Source of the DNA: Staphylococcus schweitzeri
Lineage (GTDB): Bacteria > Bacillota > Bacilli > Staphylococcales > Staphylococcaceae
Reading direction: 5' to 3'
Assembly: GCF_002902405.1 (NCBI RefSeq)
Contig: NZ_PPQS01000001.1
Location: forward strand, 1-61,798
DNA length: 61,798 nt
Positions 37,281-50,144 of this stretch are shown piece after piece. Numbering within the stretch: position 1 is the first letter of the stretch; every line of letters starts with the position of its first letter. The position numbers and the translations under genes were made by a program. Under the pieces are notes generated by a model that ran no database searches, was not told the origin of the DNA, and was given only the letters and a program-made list of their open reading frames with translations.

Positions 37281-37312
37281 AAAAAAAAGATCACTGATGA
37301 GTCAGTGATCTT
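37281..37312 (-). terminator. Terminator-like hairpin overlapping the rpmH stop codon
   Basis: On the minus strand a perfect 11-base stem, AAGATCACTGA with TCAGTGATCTT (plus 37287-37297 with 37302-37312), begins in the rpmH stop codon and runs into eight T residues (plus 37281-37288). Confidence 0.9.
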
Positions 37313-37448
37313 ATGCAGATAAAACTTTACGGCCTTTACGACGACGGCGCGCTAAAACTTTACGGCCATTTTTTGTGCTCATGCGTTTTCTGAAACCATG
37401 AACTTTACTATGTTTACGTTTATTTGGTTGATAAGTACGTTTTACCAT
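37311..37448 (-). CDS. rpmH: 50S ribosomal protein L34
   Basis: A 45-residue, very basic ribosomal protein that starts [15 protein letters not shown] and ends GRKVLSA, as in all L34 proteins. The tandem [14 protein letters not shown] arginine patch contacts 23S rRNA. A GGAGG-type site lies upstream of the ATG. It is the gene nearest oriC on this side, in the classic rpmH-rnpA arrangement facing dnaA. Confidence 0.97.
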
Positions 37449-37841
37449 GCAAAACACCTCCATCTTTATACAGTTATCTAATATACCAGATTATGCAGAC
37501 TCTGATCACTTTAATAGATAAGATTTTGCGTTTCTTAGATTAAAATTCTCGTTTTAGCTCATTGATTATCTAGTCATAATTCAAGCAACTACTACAATAT
37601 AACAAAATCCTTTTTATAACGCAAGTTCATTTTATATTACTGCTCAATTTTTTACTTTTATCGATTAAAAATAGAAATACACAACACATGTGCTGAAATT
37701 TCATTACATCTCTCATAGAGTTCATCTCAAATCTATATATTTACTTAATTTGAATAGCTTATACAGTTCTTATACATACTTTATAAATTATTTCCCAAGC
37801 TGTTTTGATACACACACTAATATATTTTATAGAAGAGAAAG
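37449..37841. other. Left part of the rpmH-dnaA intergenic region
   Basis: Very AT-rich DNA between the rpmH start and the first DnaA box. It should contain the rpmH promoter, but I could not pick a good pair of hexamers. No ORF with a ribosome site is present. Confidence 0.5.
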
Positions 37842-38146
37842 TTATCCACTTATGCACAAATGCAGTTTTCAGAATTGTGGATAATTAGAAGTTACACACA
37901 AAGTTATACTATTTTTAACAACATATTCACAGCTATTTGACATATTGAGAACTGAAAAAGTATAATTGTGTGGATAAGTCGTCCAACTCATTATTTTATA
38001 AGGATTTATTTATTTATTTTTACATAAAAATCACTGTGCATAACTAATAAACATAGTAAAGTTATCCACCGATTGTTATTAACTTGTGGATAATTATTAA
38101 CATGGTGTGTTTAAAAGTTATCCACGGCTGTTATTTTTGTGTATAA
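37842..38146. promoter_or_regulatory. oriC: oriC, upstream DnaA-box cluster (incC-like)
   Basis: Six sites match TTATNCACA exactly: 37850-37858 on plus, and 37876-37884, 37969-37977, 38035-38043, 38095-38103 and 38138-38146 on minus. One-mismatch sites are at 37842-37850, 38062-38070 and 38118-38126. The cluster lies directly before dnaA, as in other bipartite Firmicute origins, and also gives DnaA control of its own gene. Confidence 0.93.
37937..37966 (+). promoter_or_regulatory. dnaA promoter
   Basis: Perfect TTGACA (37937-37942), an 18-base spacer and perfect TATAAT (37961-37966). A DnaA box starts three bases after the -10, so DnaA binding should block transcription start. Confidence 0.85.
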
Positions 38147-38177
38147 CTTAAAAATTTAAGAAAGATGGAGTAAATTT

Positions 38178-39539
38178 ATGTCGGAAAAAGAAATTTGGGA
38201 AAAAGTGCTTGAAATTGCTCAAGAAAAATTATCAGCTGTAAGTTACTCAACTTTCCTAAAAGATACCGAGCTTTACACTATTAAAGAGGGTGAAGCTATC
38301 GTATTATCGAGTATTCCTTTTAATGCAAATTGGTTAAATCAACAATATGCAGAAATTATCCAAGCTATATTATTTGATGTTGTTGGATATGAAGTGAAAC
38401 CTCATTTTATTACTACTGAAGAATTAGCAAATTATAGTAATAAAGATGTTGCTACAATACAGGAAACACCAAAACCTTCTACTGAAACAACTGAAGATAA
38501 TCATGTGCTTGGTAGAGAGCAATTCAATGCCCATAACACATTTGACACATTTGTAATCGGACCTGGTAACCGCTTCCCACATGCAGCAAGTTTAGCCGTT
38601 GCCGAAGCACCAGCAAAAGCATATAATCCATTATTTATTTATGGAGGTGTTGGTTTAGGAAAAACCCATTTAATGCATGCCATTGGCCATCATGTTTTAG
38701 ATAATAATCCAGATGCCAAAGTGATTTACACCTCAAGTGAAAAATTCACAAACGAATTTATCAAATCGATTCGTGATAACGAGGGTGAAGCTTTCAGAGA
38801 AAGATATCGTAATATTGACGTCTTATTAATCGATGATATTCAGTTCATTCAAAATAAAGTTCAAACGCAAGAAGAATTTTTCTATACTTTTAATGAATTA
38901 CATCAGAATAACAAGCAAATCGTTATTTCGAGTGATCGACCACCAAAAGAGATTGCCCAATTAGAAGATCGATTACGTTCACGCTTTGAATGGGGGCTAA
39001 TTGTTGATATTACGCCACCAGATTACGAAACTCGAATGGCAATTTTGCAAAAGAAAATTGAAGAAGAAAAATTAGATATTCCACCAGAAGCTTTAAATTA
39101 TATAGCAAATCAAATTCAATCTAATATTCGTGAATTAGAAGGTGCATTAACACGTTTACTTGCATATTCACAATTATTAGGTAAACCAATTACTACTGAA
39201 CTAACTGCTGAAGCTTTAAAAGATATCATTCAAGCACCAAAATCTAAAAAAATTACAATTCAAGATATTCAAAAGGTAGTAGGTCAGTACTATAGTGTTA
39301 GAATTGAAGATTTCAGTGCTAAAAAACGTACAAAGTCAATCGCCTATCCGCGTCAAATAGCTATGTACTTATCTAGAGAGCTTACTGATTTTTCATTACC
39401 TAAAATTGGTGAAGAATTTGGCGGGCGTGATCACACAACAGTAATCCATGCTCATGAAAAGATATCTAAAGATTTAAAAGAGGATCCTATTTTTAAACAA
39501 GAAGTAGAGAATCTTGAAAAAGAAATAAGAAATATTTAA
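38178..39539 (+). CDS. dnaA: Chromosomal replication initiator DnaA
   Basis: An AAA+ initiator that binds DnaA boxes, melts the origin and loads helicase. Domain I (about 1-85), a short variable linker, then the AAA+ domain with Walker [10 protein letters not shown] (about 155-163) and Walker B LLIDDIQF. The C-terminal domain IV carries the box-recognition signature [15 protein letters not shown]. It is 453 aa. GGAG lies 8 bases before the ATG. It starts the dnaA-dnaN-yaaA-recF-gyrB-gyrA series. Confidence 0.99.
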   Translation: MSEKEIWEKVLEIAQEKLSAVSYSTFLKDTELYTIKEGEAIVLSSIPFNANWLNQQYAEIIQAILFDVVGYEVKPHFITTEELANYSNKDVATIQETPKPSTETTEDNHVLGREQFNAHNTFDTFVIGPGNRFPHAASLAVAEAPAKAYNPLFIYGGVGLGKTHLMHAIGHHVLDNNPDAKVIYTSSEKFTNEFIKSIRDNEGEAFRERYRNIDVLLIDDIQFIQNKVQTQEEFFYTFNELHQNNKQIVISSDRPPKEIAQLEDRLRSRFEWGLIVDITPPDYETRMAILQKKIEEEKLDIPPEALNYIANQIQSNIRELEGALTRLLAYSQLLGKPITTELTAEALKDIIQAPKSKKITIQDIQKVVGQYYSVRIEDFSAKKRTKSIAYPRQIAMYLSRELTDFSLPKIGEEFGGRDHTTVIHAHEKISKDLKEDPIFKQEVENLEKEIRNI

Positions 39540-39645
39540 GTAGAAGGTATATGGGAAATAAAACCTGTTATACAACAGCGATAATAGAAGCTGTCTTTTC
39601 GTTTATATTTAATAAATGAAATAGCAAGATGGGTAAAACCTATTT

Positions 39646-39764
39646 TGTGGATAATGTTTAAAAGTAATACACACCATACACAAGTTATCAACATGTGTAT
39701 AACTTTGCGAATTCAGTGTTTTTTAGACTTATCCACTAATCCACAGCACCTACTACTATTACTA
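39646..39764. promoter_or_regulatory. oriC: oriC, downstream DnaA boxes and DnaA-trio unwinding element
   Basis: DnaA boxes are at 39646-39654 and 39694-39702 (exact, minus), and at 39665-39673, 39685-39693, 39729-39737 and 39737-39745 (one mismatch, plus). The last two are abutting and are followed by a short GC-rich link and five trios CTA CTA CTA TTA CTA (39750-39764). This copies the Bacillus subtilis basal unwinding system, where DnaA moves along trios to open the strands. Confidence 0.88.
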
Positions 39765-39817
39765 AGAACTTAAAACCTATATAATTATATATAAACGACT
39801 GGAAGGAGTTTAAATTA

Positions 39818-40951
39818 ATGATGGAATTCACTATTAAAAGAGATTATTTTATTACACAATTAAATGACACATTAAAAGCAATATCACCAAGAACAACGCT
39901 ACCAATTTTAACTGGTATCAAAATCGATGCAAAAGAACATGAAGTGATACTAACTGGTTCAGACTCTGAAATTTCAATCGAAATCACTATTCCTAAAACT
40001 GTTGATGGTGAAGATATTGTCAACATTTCAGAAACAGGTTCAGTTGTGTTACCTGGACGATTCTTTGTCGATATTATAAAAAAACTACCTGGTAAAGATG
40101 TTAAATTATCTACAAATGAACAATTCCAAACATTAATTACATCAGGTCATTCTGAATTTAATTTAAGTGGCTTAGATCCAGATCAATATCCTTTATTACC
40201 ACAGGTTTCTAGAGATGATGCAATTCAGTTATCAGTAAAAGTGCTTAAAAATGTGATAGCACAAACGAATTTTGCAGTGTCCACCTCAGAAACACGACCA
40301 GTATTGACTGGTGTGAACTGGCTTATACAAGAAAATGAATTAATATGCACAGCGACTGACTCACACCGCTTGGCTGTAAGAAAATTACGATTAGAAGATG
40401 TTTCCGAAAATAAAAATGTCATCATTCCAGGTAAAGCTTTAGCTGAATTAAATAAAATTATGTCTGATAGTGAAGAAGACATTGATATCTTCTTTGCTTC
40501 AAATCAAGTTTTATTTAAAGTAGGGAATGTAAACTTTATTTCTCGATTATTAGAAGGACATTATCCTGATACAACACGTTTATTCCCAGAAAACTATGAA
40601 ATTAAGTTAAGCATAGATAATGGCGAATTTTATCATGCAATTGATCGTGCATCATTATTAGCACGTGAAGGTGGCAATAACGTTATTAAATTAAGCACAG
40701 GTGACGAAGTAGTTGAACTTTCATCTACATCACCAGAAATTGGTACTGTTAAAGAAGAAGTTGATGCAAATGATGTTGAAGGTGGAAACTTAAAAATTTC
40801 TTTCAACTCTAAATATATGATGGACGCTTTAAAAGCAATTGATAATGACGAAGTTGAAGTGGAATTCTTTGGTACAATGAAACCATTCATTCTGAAACCA
40901 AAAGGTGACGACTCAGTAACGCAATTAATTTTACCAATTAGAACATACTAA
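39818..40951 (+). CDS. dnaN: DNA polymerase III beta subunit (sliding clamp)
   Basis: A ring-forming processivity clamp with three similar domains in 377 aa. The opening MEFTIKRDYFITQLNDTLKA and the C-terminal LILPIRTY, which lines the partner-binding pocket, are conserved. GGAAGGAG precedes the ATG. It is separated from dnaA by the unwinding part of oriC and followed by a strong terminator, so yaaA onward uses its own promoter. Confidence 0.98.
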   Translation: MMEFTIKRDYFITQLNDTLKAISPRTTLPILTGIKIDAKEHEVILTGSDSEISIEITIPKTVDGEDIVNISETGSVVLPGRFFVDIIKKLPGKDVKLSTNEQFQTLITSGHSEFNLSGLDPDQYPLLPQVSRDDAIQLSVKVLKNVIAQTNFAVSTSETRPVLTGVNWLIQENELICTATDSHRLAVRKLRLEDVSENKNVIIPGKALAELNKIMSDSEEDIDIFFASNQVLFKVGNVNFISRLLEGHYPDTTRLFPENYEIKLSIDNGEFYHAIDRASLLAREGGNNVIKLSTGDEVVELSSTSPEIGTVKEEVDANDVEGGNLKISFNSKYMMDALKAIDNDEVEVEFFGTMKPFILKPKGDDSVTQLILPIRTY

Positions 40952-40965
40952 AACTAAACAATCAT

Positions 40966-41008
40966 AAAGGATGACGTGATTATTTAAAACGTCATCCTTT
41001 ATTTTTTT
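40966..41008 (+). terminator. Terminator after dnaN
   Basis: A perfect 12-base stem, AAAGGATGACGT with ACGTCATCCTTT (40966-40977, 40989-41000), then T7. Confidence 0.93.
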
Positions 41009-41286
41009 GAACAAGATTAAAATAAAAGTGACAGCATTTTAAATGGTGAATAAAAAGCTTGAATGAAATTTATGATAGAAATGTCATGATTTATATAATT
41101 GCGCTCAAATGCCCCTTAAATTTCAAATTTTAAATTGCTAACAGGTAGATTGAAAAATGATAGTAAAACATAGTTGAAAAGAACTTTGAAATTAAAATTA
41201 GAGATATCAAGAAAAATAATGAATAAATTATTCATATGTAAACGGTTTTTCCCTCTCTTTTAAATGAAATTTGTGACAAAAAAAGG
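41009..41286. other. AT-rich gap before the yaaA-recF-gyrBA unit
   Basis: No gene is visible in the gap between the dnaN terminator and the yaaA promoter. Confidence 0.5.
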
Positions 41287-41292
41287 TATAAT
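41287..41292 (+). promoter_or_regulatory. Likely -10 element of the yaaA-recF-gyrB-gyrA transcript
   Basis: A perfect TATAAT lies 36 bases before the yaaA start. No good -35 is seen at 16-18 bases, so the promoter may be weak or activator-dependent. Confidence 0.5.
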
Positions 41293-41327
41293 ATATTAAT
41301 GACATACAAAGAAATGGAGTGATTATT

Positions 41328-41564
41328 TTGGTTCAAGAAGTTGTAGTAGAAGGCGACATCAATTTAGGTCAATTTCTAAAAACAGAAGGGATTATTGAGT
41401 CTGGTGGTCAAGCAAAATGGTTTTTGCAAGACGTTGAAGTATTAATTAATGGAGTGCGTGAAACACGTCGCGGTAAAAAATTAGAACATCAAGATCGTAT
41501 AGATATCCCAGAGTTACCTGAAGATGCTGGTTCTTTCTTAATCATTCATCAAGGTGAACAATGA
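41328..41564 (+). CDS. yaaA: S4 domain protein YaaA (RlbA family)
   Basis: A 78-residue small S4-like RNA-binding protein, always next to recF in Firmicutes. The S4 pattern [20 protein letters not shown] and [17 protein letters not shown] is clear. The start is TTG at 41328 with GGAG 8 bases upstream; the GTG within GGAGTG was rejected. Its stop overlaps the recF ATG as ATGA. Its role is probably in ribosome assembly, by homology. Confidence 0.9.
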   Translation: MVQEVVVEGDINLGQFLKTEGIIESGGQAKWFLQDVEVLINGVRETRRGKKLEHQDRIDIPELPEDAGSFLIIHQGEQ

Positions 41565-42673
41565 AATTAAATACACTCCAATTAGAAAACTATCGTAACT
41601 ATGATGAGGTTACGTTGAAGTGTCATCCTGATGTGAATATCCTCATTGGAGAAAATGCACAAGGAAAGACAAATTTACTTGAATCCATCTATACTTTAGC
41701 TTTAGCAAAAAGTCATAGAACGAGTAATGATAAGGAACTCATACGTTTTGACGCTGATTATGCTAAAATAGAAGGTGAGCTTAGTTATAGACATGGCACG
41801 ATGCCACTAACGATGTTTATAACTAAAAAAGGTAAACAAGTCAAAGTGAATCACTTAGAACAAAGTCGACTAACACAATATGTTGGTCATCTTAATGTGG
41901 TTCTTTTTGCGCCAGAAGATTTAAATATTGTTAAAGGCTCTCCTCAAATAAGACGACGCTTTATAGATATGGAGTTGGGCCAAATTTCTGCTGTTTACTT
42001 AAATGATTTAGCTCAATACCAACGTATTTTAAAGCAAAAGAATAACTACTTGAAACAGTTACAACTAGGTCAGAAAAAAGACCTGACTATGCTGGAAGTA
42101 TTAAATCAGCAATTTGCTGAGTATGCTTTAAAAGTAACTGATAAACGTGCACATTTTATTCAAGAGCTAGAATCATTAGCAAAACCGATTCATGCTGGGA
42201 TTACAAATGATAGGGAAACGTTGTCGCTGAATTATTTACCTAGTCTTAAAGTTGATTATGCTCAAAGTGAAGCGGCACGTCTTGAAGAAATTATGTCTAT
42301 TCTAAGTGATAACATGCAAAGAGAAAAAGAGCGTGGAATCAGCTTATTTGGACCACATCGAGATGATATTAGTTTTGATGTAAATGGCATGGATGCACAA
42401 ACTTATGGTTCTCAAGGTCAGCAACGTACAACGGCATTGTCCATTAAGCTAGCTGAAATTGAATTAATGAATATCGAAGTTGGGGAATACCCCATCTTAT
42501 TATTAGACGATGTACTTAGTGAATTAGATGATTCACGTCAAACGCATTTATTAAGTACAATTCAGCATAAAGTACAAACATTTGTCACTACGACATCTGT
42601 TGATGGTATTGATCATGAAATTATGAATAACGCTAAATTGTATCGTATTAATCAAGGTGAAATTATAAAGTAA
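41561..42673 (+). CDS. recF: DNA replication and repair protein RecF
   Basis: An SMC-like ATPase that helps RecA load at gaps, with RecO and RecR. It has Walker [10 protein letters not shown] (about 31-39), the ABC-like signature [11 protein letters not shown] and Walker [12 protein letters not shown]. It is 370 aa. Translation is coupled to yaaA by a 4-base overlap, and gyrB starts 10 bases after its stop. Confidence 0.98.
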   Translation: MKLNTLQLENYRNYDEVTLKCHPDVNILIGENAQGKTNLLESIYTLALAKSHRTSNDKELIRFDADYAKIEGELSYRHGTMPLTMFITKKGKQVKVNHLEQSRLTQYVGHLNVVLFAPEDLNIVKGSPQIRRRFIDMELGQISAVYLNDLAQYQRILKQKNNYLKQLQLGQKKDLTMLEVLNQQFAEYALKVTDKRAHFIQELESLAKPIHAGITNDRETLSLNYLPSLKVDYAQSEAARLEEIMSILSDNMQREKERGISLFGPHRDDISFDVNGMDAQTYGSQGQQRTTALSIKLAEIELMNIEVGEYPILLLDDVLSELDDSRQTHLLSTIQHKVQTFVTTTSVDGIDHEIMNNAKLYRINQGEIIK

Positions 42674-44617
<1,944 letters not shown>

Positions 44618-44653
44618 GCGCTGTGAACTGAACTTTTGAAGGAGGATCTCTTG

Positions 44654-47317
44654 ATGGCTGAATTACCTCAATCAAGAATAAATGAACGAAATATTACCAG
44701 TGAAATGCGTGAATCATTTTTAGATTATGCGATGAGTGTTATTGTTGCTCGTGCATTGCCAGATGTTCGTGATGGTTTAAAACCAGTACATCGTCGTATA
44801 CTTTATGGATTGAATGAACAAGGTATGACACCGGATAAATCATATAAAAAATCAGCGCGTATCGTTGGTGACGTAATGGGTAAATATCACCCTCACGGTG
44901 ACTCATCTATTTATGAAGCAATGGTACGTATGGCTCAAGATTTTAGTTATCGTTATCCGCTTGTTGATGGTCAAGGTAACTTTGGTTCAATGGATGGAGA
45001 CGGTGCAGCAGCAATGCGTTATACTGAGGCACGTATGACTAAAATTACACTTGAACTGTTACGTGATATTAATAAAGATACAATAGATTTTATCGATAAC
45101 TATGATGGTAATGAAAGAGAGCCTTCAGTCTTACCAGCACGTTTTCCTAACTTATTAGCAAACGGTGCATCAGGTATTGCTGTAGGTATGGCAACAAATA
45201 TACCACCACATAACTTAACTGAATTAATCAATGGGGTGCTTAGTTTAAGTAAGAATCCTGATATTTCAATAGCTGAGTTAATGGAAGATATTGAAGGTCC
45301 TGATTTTCCAACTGCTGGTCTTATTTTAGGTAAAAGTGGAATTAGACGTGCTTATGAAACAGGTCGTGGTTCAATTCAAATGCGCTCTCGTGCAGAAATT
45401 GAAGAACGTGGTGGTGGTCGTCAACGTATTGTTGTTACTGAAATTCCTTTCCAAGTGAATAAAGCACGTATGATTGAAAAAATTGCAGAGCTCGTTCGTG
45501 ACAAGAAAATTGACGGTATCACTGATTTACGTGATGAAACAAGTTTACGTACTGGTGTGCGTGTCGTTATTGATGTACGTAAGGATGCAAATGCTAGTGT
45601 TATTTTAAATAACTTATACAAACAAACACCTCTTCAAACATCATTTGGTGTGAATATGATTGCACTTGTAAATGGTAGACCGAAGCTTATTAATTTAAAA
45701 GAAGCCTTGGTACATTATTTAGAGCATCAAAAGACAGTTGTTAGAAGACGTACGCAATACAACTTACGTAAAGCTAAAGATCGTGCCCACATTTTAGAAG
45801 GATTACGTATCGCACTTGACCATATCGACGAAATTATTTCAACAATTCGTGAATCAGATACAGATAAAGTTGCCATGGAAAGCTTGCAACAACGCTTTAA
45901 ACTTTCTGAGAAACAAGCACAAGCGATTTTAGACATGCGTTTGAGACGCTTAACAGGTTTAGAACGTGACAAAATTGAAGCAGAATATAATGAACTATTA
46001 AATTATATTAGTGAATTAGAAGCAATTTTAGCTGATGAAGAAGTATTACTACAATTAGTTAGAGATGAATTAACAGAAATTCGAGATCGTTTTGGTGATG
46101 ATCGTCGTACTGAAATCCAACTAGGTGGATTTGAAGATTTAGAAGATGAAGATCTCATTCCAGAAGAACAAATTGTAATTACATTGAGCCATAATAACTA
46201 CATTAAACGTTTGCCGGTATCTACATATCGTGCTCAAAACCGTGGTGGTCGTGGTGTTCAAGGTATGAATACTTTAGAAGAAGACTTTGTTAGTCAATTA
46301 GTAACTTTAAGTACACATGATCATGTATTGTTCTTTACTAACAAAGGACGTGTTTATAAACTTAAAGGTTATGAAGTGCCTGAGTTATCAAGACAATCTA
46401 AAGGTATTCCTGTAGTTAATGCTATTGAACTTGAAAATGATGAAGTAATTAGTACAATGATTGCTGTAAAAGACCTTGAAAGTGAAGAAAACTTCTTAGT
46501 GTTTGCAACGAAACGTGGAATTGTAAAACGTTCAGCATTAAGTAACTTCTCAAGAATTAACAGAAATGGTAAGATTGCTATTTCATTCAGAGAAGACGAT
46601 GAGTTAATTGCAGTTCGCTTAACAAGTGGTCAAGAAGATATCCTGATCGGTACTTCTCATGCATCATTAATTCGATTCCCTGAATCAACATTACGTCCTT
46701 TAGGTCGTACTGCAACAGGAGTGAAAGGTATTACACTTCGTGAAGGCGATGAAGTTATAGGACTTGATGTTGCTCACGAAAATAGTGTAGATGAAGTTTT
46801 AGTTGTTACTGAAAATGGTTATGGTAAACGTACGCCAGTTAATGACTATCGCTTATCAAATCGTGGTGGTAAAGGTATTAAGACTGCAACGATTACTGAA
46901 CGTAATGGTAATGTTGTTTGTATTACAACTGTTACTGGTGAAGAAGATTTAATGATTGTTACGAATGCAGGTGTTATTATTCGACTAGATGTTGCAGATA
47001 TTTCACAAAATGGTCGTGCAGCTCAAGGTGTTCGTTTAATTCGCTTAGGTGATGATCAATTTGTTTCTACTGTTGCTAAAGTAAAAGAAGATGCAGCGAA
47101 TGAAGATGAGCAAACAACTTCTGCTATATCTGAAGATGGTACAGAGCAACGACATGAAGCGGTTGTAAATGATGAAACACCAGGAAATGCAATTCATACT
47201 GAAGTGATTGAATCAGAGGAAACTGATGACGATGGACGTATTGAAGTAAGACAAGATTTTATGGATCGTGTTGAAGAAGATATACAACAAACATCAGACG
47301 ACGATGATGAAGAATAA
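44654..47317 (+). CDS. gyrA: DNA gyrase subunit A
   Basis: The breakage-reunion subunit of gyrase, 887 aa from the ATG with GGAGG 8 bases upstream. The catalytic tyrosine is Y123 ([10 protein letters not shown]). The quinolone-resistance region carries S84, S85 and E88, the susceptible state. Six beta-pinwheel repeats follow (such as [11 protein letters not shown], the GyrA box). The C-terminal 60 residues are an acidic, low-complexity tail, the most variable part. From memory it differs at some positions from typical S. aureus. Confidence 0.98.
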   Translation: MAELPQSRINERNITSEMRESFLDYAMSVIVARALPDVRDGLKPVHRRILYGLNEQGMTPDKSYKKSARIVGDVMGKYHPHGDSSIYEAMVRMAQDFSYRYPLVDGQGNFGSMDGDGAAAMRYTEARMTKITLELLRDINKDTIDFIDNYDGNEREPSVLPARFPNLLANGASGIAVGMATNIPPHNLTELINGVLSLSKNPDISIAELMEDIEGPDFPTAGLILGKSGIRRAYETGRGSIQMRSRAEIEERGGGRQRIVVTEIPFQVNKARMIEKIAELVRDKKIDGITDLRDETSLRTGVRVVIDVRKDANASVILNNLYKQTPLQTSFGVNMIALVNGRPKLINLKEALVHYLEHQKTVVRRRTQYNLRKAKDRAHILEGLRIALDHIDEIISTIRESDTDKVAMESLQQRFKLSEKQAQAILDMRLRRLTGLERDKIEAEYNELLNYISELEAILADEEVLLQLVRDELTEIRDRFGDDRRTEIQLGGFEDLEDEDLIPEEQIVITLSHNNYIKRLPVSTYRAQNRGGRGVQGMNTLEEDFVSQLVTLSTHDHVLFFTNKGRVYKLKGYEVPELSRQSKGIPVVNAIELENDEVISTMIAVKDLESEENFLVFATKRGIVKRSALSNFSRINRNGKIAISFREDDELIAVRLTSGQEDILIGTSHASLIRFPESTLRPLGRTATGVKGITLREGDEVIGLDVAHENSVDEVLVVTENGYGKRTPVNDYRLSNRGGKGIKTATITERNGNVVCITTVTGEEDLMIVTNAGVIIRLDVADISQNGRAAQGVRLIRLGDDQFVSTVAKVKEDAANEDEQTTSAISEDGTEQRHEAVVNDETPGNAIHTEVIESEETDDDGRIEVRQDFMDRVEEDIQQTSDDDDEE

Positions 47318-47324
47318 CATAAAA

Positions 47325-47361
47325 AATAAGACTTCCCTGAATGTAGGGGAGTCTTATTTTT
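47325..47361. terminator. Bidirectional terminator between gyrA and nnrD
   Basis: AATAAGACTTCCCT (47325-47338) pairs with AGGGGAGTCTTATT (47345-47358), flanked by A6 on the left and T5 on the right. The genes converge here. Confidence 0.9.
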
Positions 47362-47424
47362 ATGCCATAATATATAGGGTTTAGCCATCATTATGGCATT
47401 TTAGTTAAGCAATAAATGAAACAA

Positions 47425-48237
47425 TTAACTTTCTAATTGTTTCATTGCGTAAGGTATTTCATTGATAAGTCTTGATGGTGGCACCACATACATATCTTTT
47501 GCAAGATTTTCACCAATGAAACTATGGGTATATGTGGCACTCATAACAGCTTCTTTTAAATTATCAAATTGACCTACAAAACTTGTAATCATACCAGCAA
47601 GAGTATCACCCATACCGCCAGTAGCCATTGCAGGGCTTCCAATTGTCAATTTAAAATCTTCGTCTTTAAAGAAAATTTCAGTACCATGTTTTTTTAGTAC
47701 AACTGTTGCACCTAAACGATTTACCGCTTCACGATTACGTTCATATGTCTGCTCCTCAATAGGAATACCACTTAATCGCTCCCATTCTTTGAGGTGCGGA
47801 GTAAAAATCACACGACATGTAGGTAATTGTGGTTTCAATTTACTAAAGATTGTAATGGCATCGCCGTCTACGATTAAATTTTGATGCGGTTGTATATTTT
47901 GTAGTAGGAATGTAATGGCATTATTCCCTTTGAAATCAACACCAAGACCCGGACCAATTAGTATACTGTCAGTCATTTCAATCATTTTCGTTAACATTTT
48001 CGTATCATTAATATCAATAACCATCGCTTCTGGGCAACGAGAATGTAATGCTGAGTGATTCGTTGGATGTGTTGCTACAGTGATTAAACCACTACCGCTA
48101 AATACACATGCTCGAGCCGCTAACATAATGGCACCACCTAAGTTAGCAGATCCACCTATTAATAAAATTTTGCCATAATCACCTTTATGTGAATCTTCTT
48201 TACGCTTAGGAATGTTAATAGAATTTAACGTTTCCAT
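47425..48237 (-). CDS. nnrD: ADP-dependent (S)-NAD(P)H-hydrate dehydratase
   Basis: A ribokinase-like repair enzyme that restores NAD(P)H damaged by hydration, using ADP. The family motifs GDYGKILLIGGS (N-terminus), IFTPHLKEWERL and the anion-hole motif SPAMATGGMGDTLAG are visible. It is the stand-alone dehydratase domain (271 aa), without a fused epimerase. I chose METLNSIN as start, since GGAGG lies 10 bases upstream. Confidence 0.92.
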   Translation of the reverse strand: METLNSINIPKRKEDSHKGDYGKILLIGGSANLGGAIMLAARACVFSGSGLITVATHPTNHSALHSRCPEAMVIDINDTKMLTKMIEMTDSILIGPGLGVDFKGNNAITFLLQNIQPHQNLIVDGDAITIFSKLKPQLPTCRVIFTPHLKEWERLSGIPIEEQTYERNREAVNRLGATVVLKKHGTEIFFKDEDFKLTIGSPAMATGGMGDTLAGMITSFVGQFDNLKEAVMSATYTHSFIGENLAKDMYVVPPSRLINEIPYAMKQLES

Positions 48238-48490
48238 AGTGATATAACCTCCCATGTAAAAGCTTTTTTTCGAATATATTCAATTTTAAAAATATATAGT
48301 AAGTTTTAACAAATTGTATTATAAATATGTTAATTCATCATGATTTGCCGCTAAATACAATAGAAAATACTATACCTGTATATGCAATTCGTCAATAGAT
48401 AAATTATTAAATATGCTTACAATAATCTTAATATTCTTTAACACGTTACAATAGTGCTCTGATAATAGACTATAAATGTACTTAAAATCA
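48238..48490. other. Divergent region before nnrD and hutH
   Basis: An AT-rich region without an ORF. It holds the nnrD promoter, which I could not place. The hutH promoter and cre site follow at 48491-48519. Confidence 0.5.
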
Positions 48491-48519
48491 TTGTTTCCAT
48501 AAAAATGAAAACGTATACT
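48491..48519 (+). promoter_or_regulatory. hutH promoter overlapped by a cre site
   Basis: TTGTTT (48491-48496), a 17-base spacer and TATACT (48514-48519). The 15 bases at 48505-48519 (ATGAAAACGTATACT) fit the CcpA target WTGNAANCGNWNNCW fully and cover the -10, so CcpA bound there should repress. Confidence 0.65.
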
Positions 48520-48563
48520 TCAAAGAGGATGGGTTACTTAATATAAATAAGGGGGTAACATGT

Positions 48564-50078
48564 ATGACATTATATTTAGATGGAGAAACACTTAAAATTG
48601 AGGATATTAAATCATTTTTACAACAACAAGCGAAGATAGAAATTGTTGATGAGGCGTTAGAACGTGTCAAAAAAAGTAGAGATGTAGTTGAACGTATTAT
48701 TGAAAATGAAGAAACAGTTTATGGTATTACAACAGGATTCGGATTATTTAGTGATGTGCGTATAGACCCAACACAATACAATGAATTACAAGTGAACTTG
48801 ATACGTTCACATGCCTGTGGATTAGGTGAGCCATTTTCAAAAGAAGTGGCACTCGTCATGATGGTATTAAGGTTAAACACATTATTAAAAGGGCATTCAG
48901 GTGCTACTTTAGACCTCGTAAGACAATTACAATTCTTTATAAATGAGCGTATTATACCAGTGATACCGCAACAAGGTTCACTCGGTGCATCAGGAGATTT
49001 AGCGCCATTATCACATTTAGCATTAGCGTTGATTGGTGAAGGGAAAGTGTTTTATAAAGATGTAGAAATGGATAGTGACGATGTATTAAGTGAATTAAAT
49101 AGACAACCTTTGAAACTTAAGGCTAAAGAAGGTTTAGCGTTGATTAATGGTACGCAAGCTATGACAGCTCAAGGTGTTATTAGTTATATAGAAGCAGAAG
49201 GTTTAGGTTATCAATCTGAATGGATTGCAGCATTAACACATCAGTCGCTCAATGGGATTATAGATGCATATCGTCATGAAGTGCATGCTGTTCGAAATTT
49301 TCAAGAACAGATTAATGTGGCAGCGCGTATGCGTGATTGGTTAGAAGGATCAACATTGACGACACGACAAGCAGAAATACGTGTACAAGACGCATATACG
49401 TTGCGTTGTATTCCACAAATTCATGGCGCAAGTTTTCAAGTATTTAACTATGTAAAACAGCAATTAGAATTTGAAATGAATGCGGCTAATGATAATCCAC
49501 TTATATTTGAGGAAACAGATGAAACATTTGTCATTTCTGGTGGTAACTTCCATGGACAACCGATTGCTTTTGCATTAGATCATCTTAAATTAGGTGTAAG
49601 TGAATTAGCAAATGTATCGGAACGTCGTCTAGAGCGACTGGTAAATCCTCAGTTAAATGGCGATTTACCAGCATTTCTTAGTCCGGAACCTGGATTGCAA
49701 AGTGGTGCAATGATTATGCAATATGCTGCAGCAAGCCTTGTTTCTGAAAATAAAACTTTAGCTCATCCTGCAAGTGTAGATTCTATTACATCGTCTGCGA
49801 ATCAAGAAGATCATGTATCTATGGGTACCACAGCTGCTAGACATGGTTATCAAATTATTGAAAATGCAAGACGTGTGTTGGCAATTGAGTGTGTTATTGC
49901 ATTACAAGCAGCAGAGTTGAAAGGTATCGAAGGATTATCACCAAAAACACGTCGCAAGTATGATGAGTTTCGAAGTATAGTGCCATCTATTACACATGAC
50001 CGTCAATTTCATAAAGATATTGAAGCGGTTGCACATTATTTAAAGCAATCAATTTATCAAACAACTGCATGTCACTAA
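48564..50078 (+). CDS. hutH: Histidine ammonia-lyase
   Basis: The first enzyme of histidine degradation, making urocanate and ammonia. The MIO cofactor forms from A142-S143-G144 in [15 protein letters not shown]54 ([10 protein letters not shown]) and the NGTQAM segment are in place. It is 504 aa. GGGGG precedes the ATG. It is alone here; hutU and hutI are not in the window. A cre site on its promoter points to carbon catabolite repression. Confidence 0.97.
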   Translation: MTLYLDGETLKIEDIKSFLQQQAKIEIVDEALERVKKSRDVVERIIENEETVYGITTGFGLFSDVRIDPTQYNELQVNLIRSHACGLGEPFSKEVALVMMVLRLNTLLKGHSGATLDLVRQLQFFINERIIPVIPQQGSLGASGDLAPLSHLALALIGEGKVFYKDVEMDSDDVLSELNRQPLKLKAKEGLALINGTQAMTAQGVISYIEAEGLGYQSEWIAALTHQSLNGIIDAYRHEVHAVRNFQEQINVAARMRDWLEGSTLTTRQAEIRVQDAYTLRCIPQIHGASFQVFNYVKQQLEFEMNAANDNPLIFEETDETFVISGGNFHGQPIAFALDHLKLGVSELANVSERRLERLVNPQLNGDLPAFLSPEPGLQSGAMIMQYAAASLVSENKTLAHPASVDSITSSANQEDHVSMGTTAARHGYQIIENARRVLAIECVIALQAAELKGIEGLSPKTRRKYDEFRSIVPSITHDRQFHKDIEAVAHYLKQSIYQTTACH

Positions 50079-50108
50079 ATCGACATGAATTAAGTTCTTA
50101 ATCGTTAC

Positions 50109-50137
50109 TTGAAAAAGCAAATATAGTTTGCTATATT
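50109..50137 (+). promoter_or_regulatory. serS promoter
   Basis: TTGAAA (50109-50114), a 17-base spacer and TATATT (50132-50137), directly before the T-box leader. Confidence 0.7.
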
Positions 50138-50144
50138 AAAACTA

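Noticed and set aside
37690..37884. 64-codon frame inside oriC
   Set aside because: It overlaps DnaA boxes and has no ribosome-binding site.
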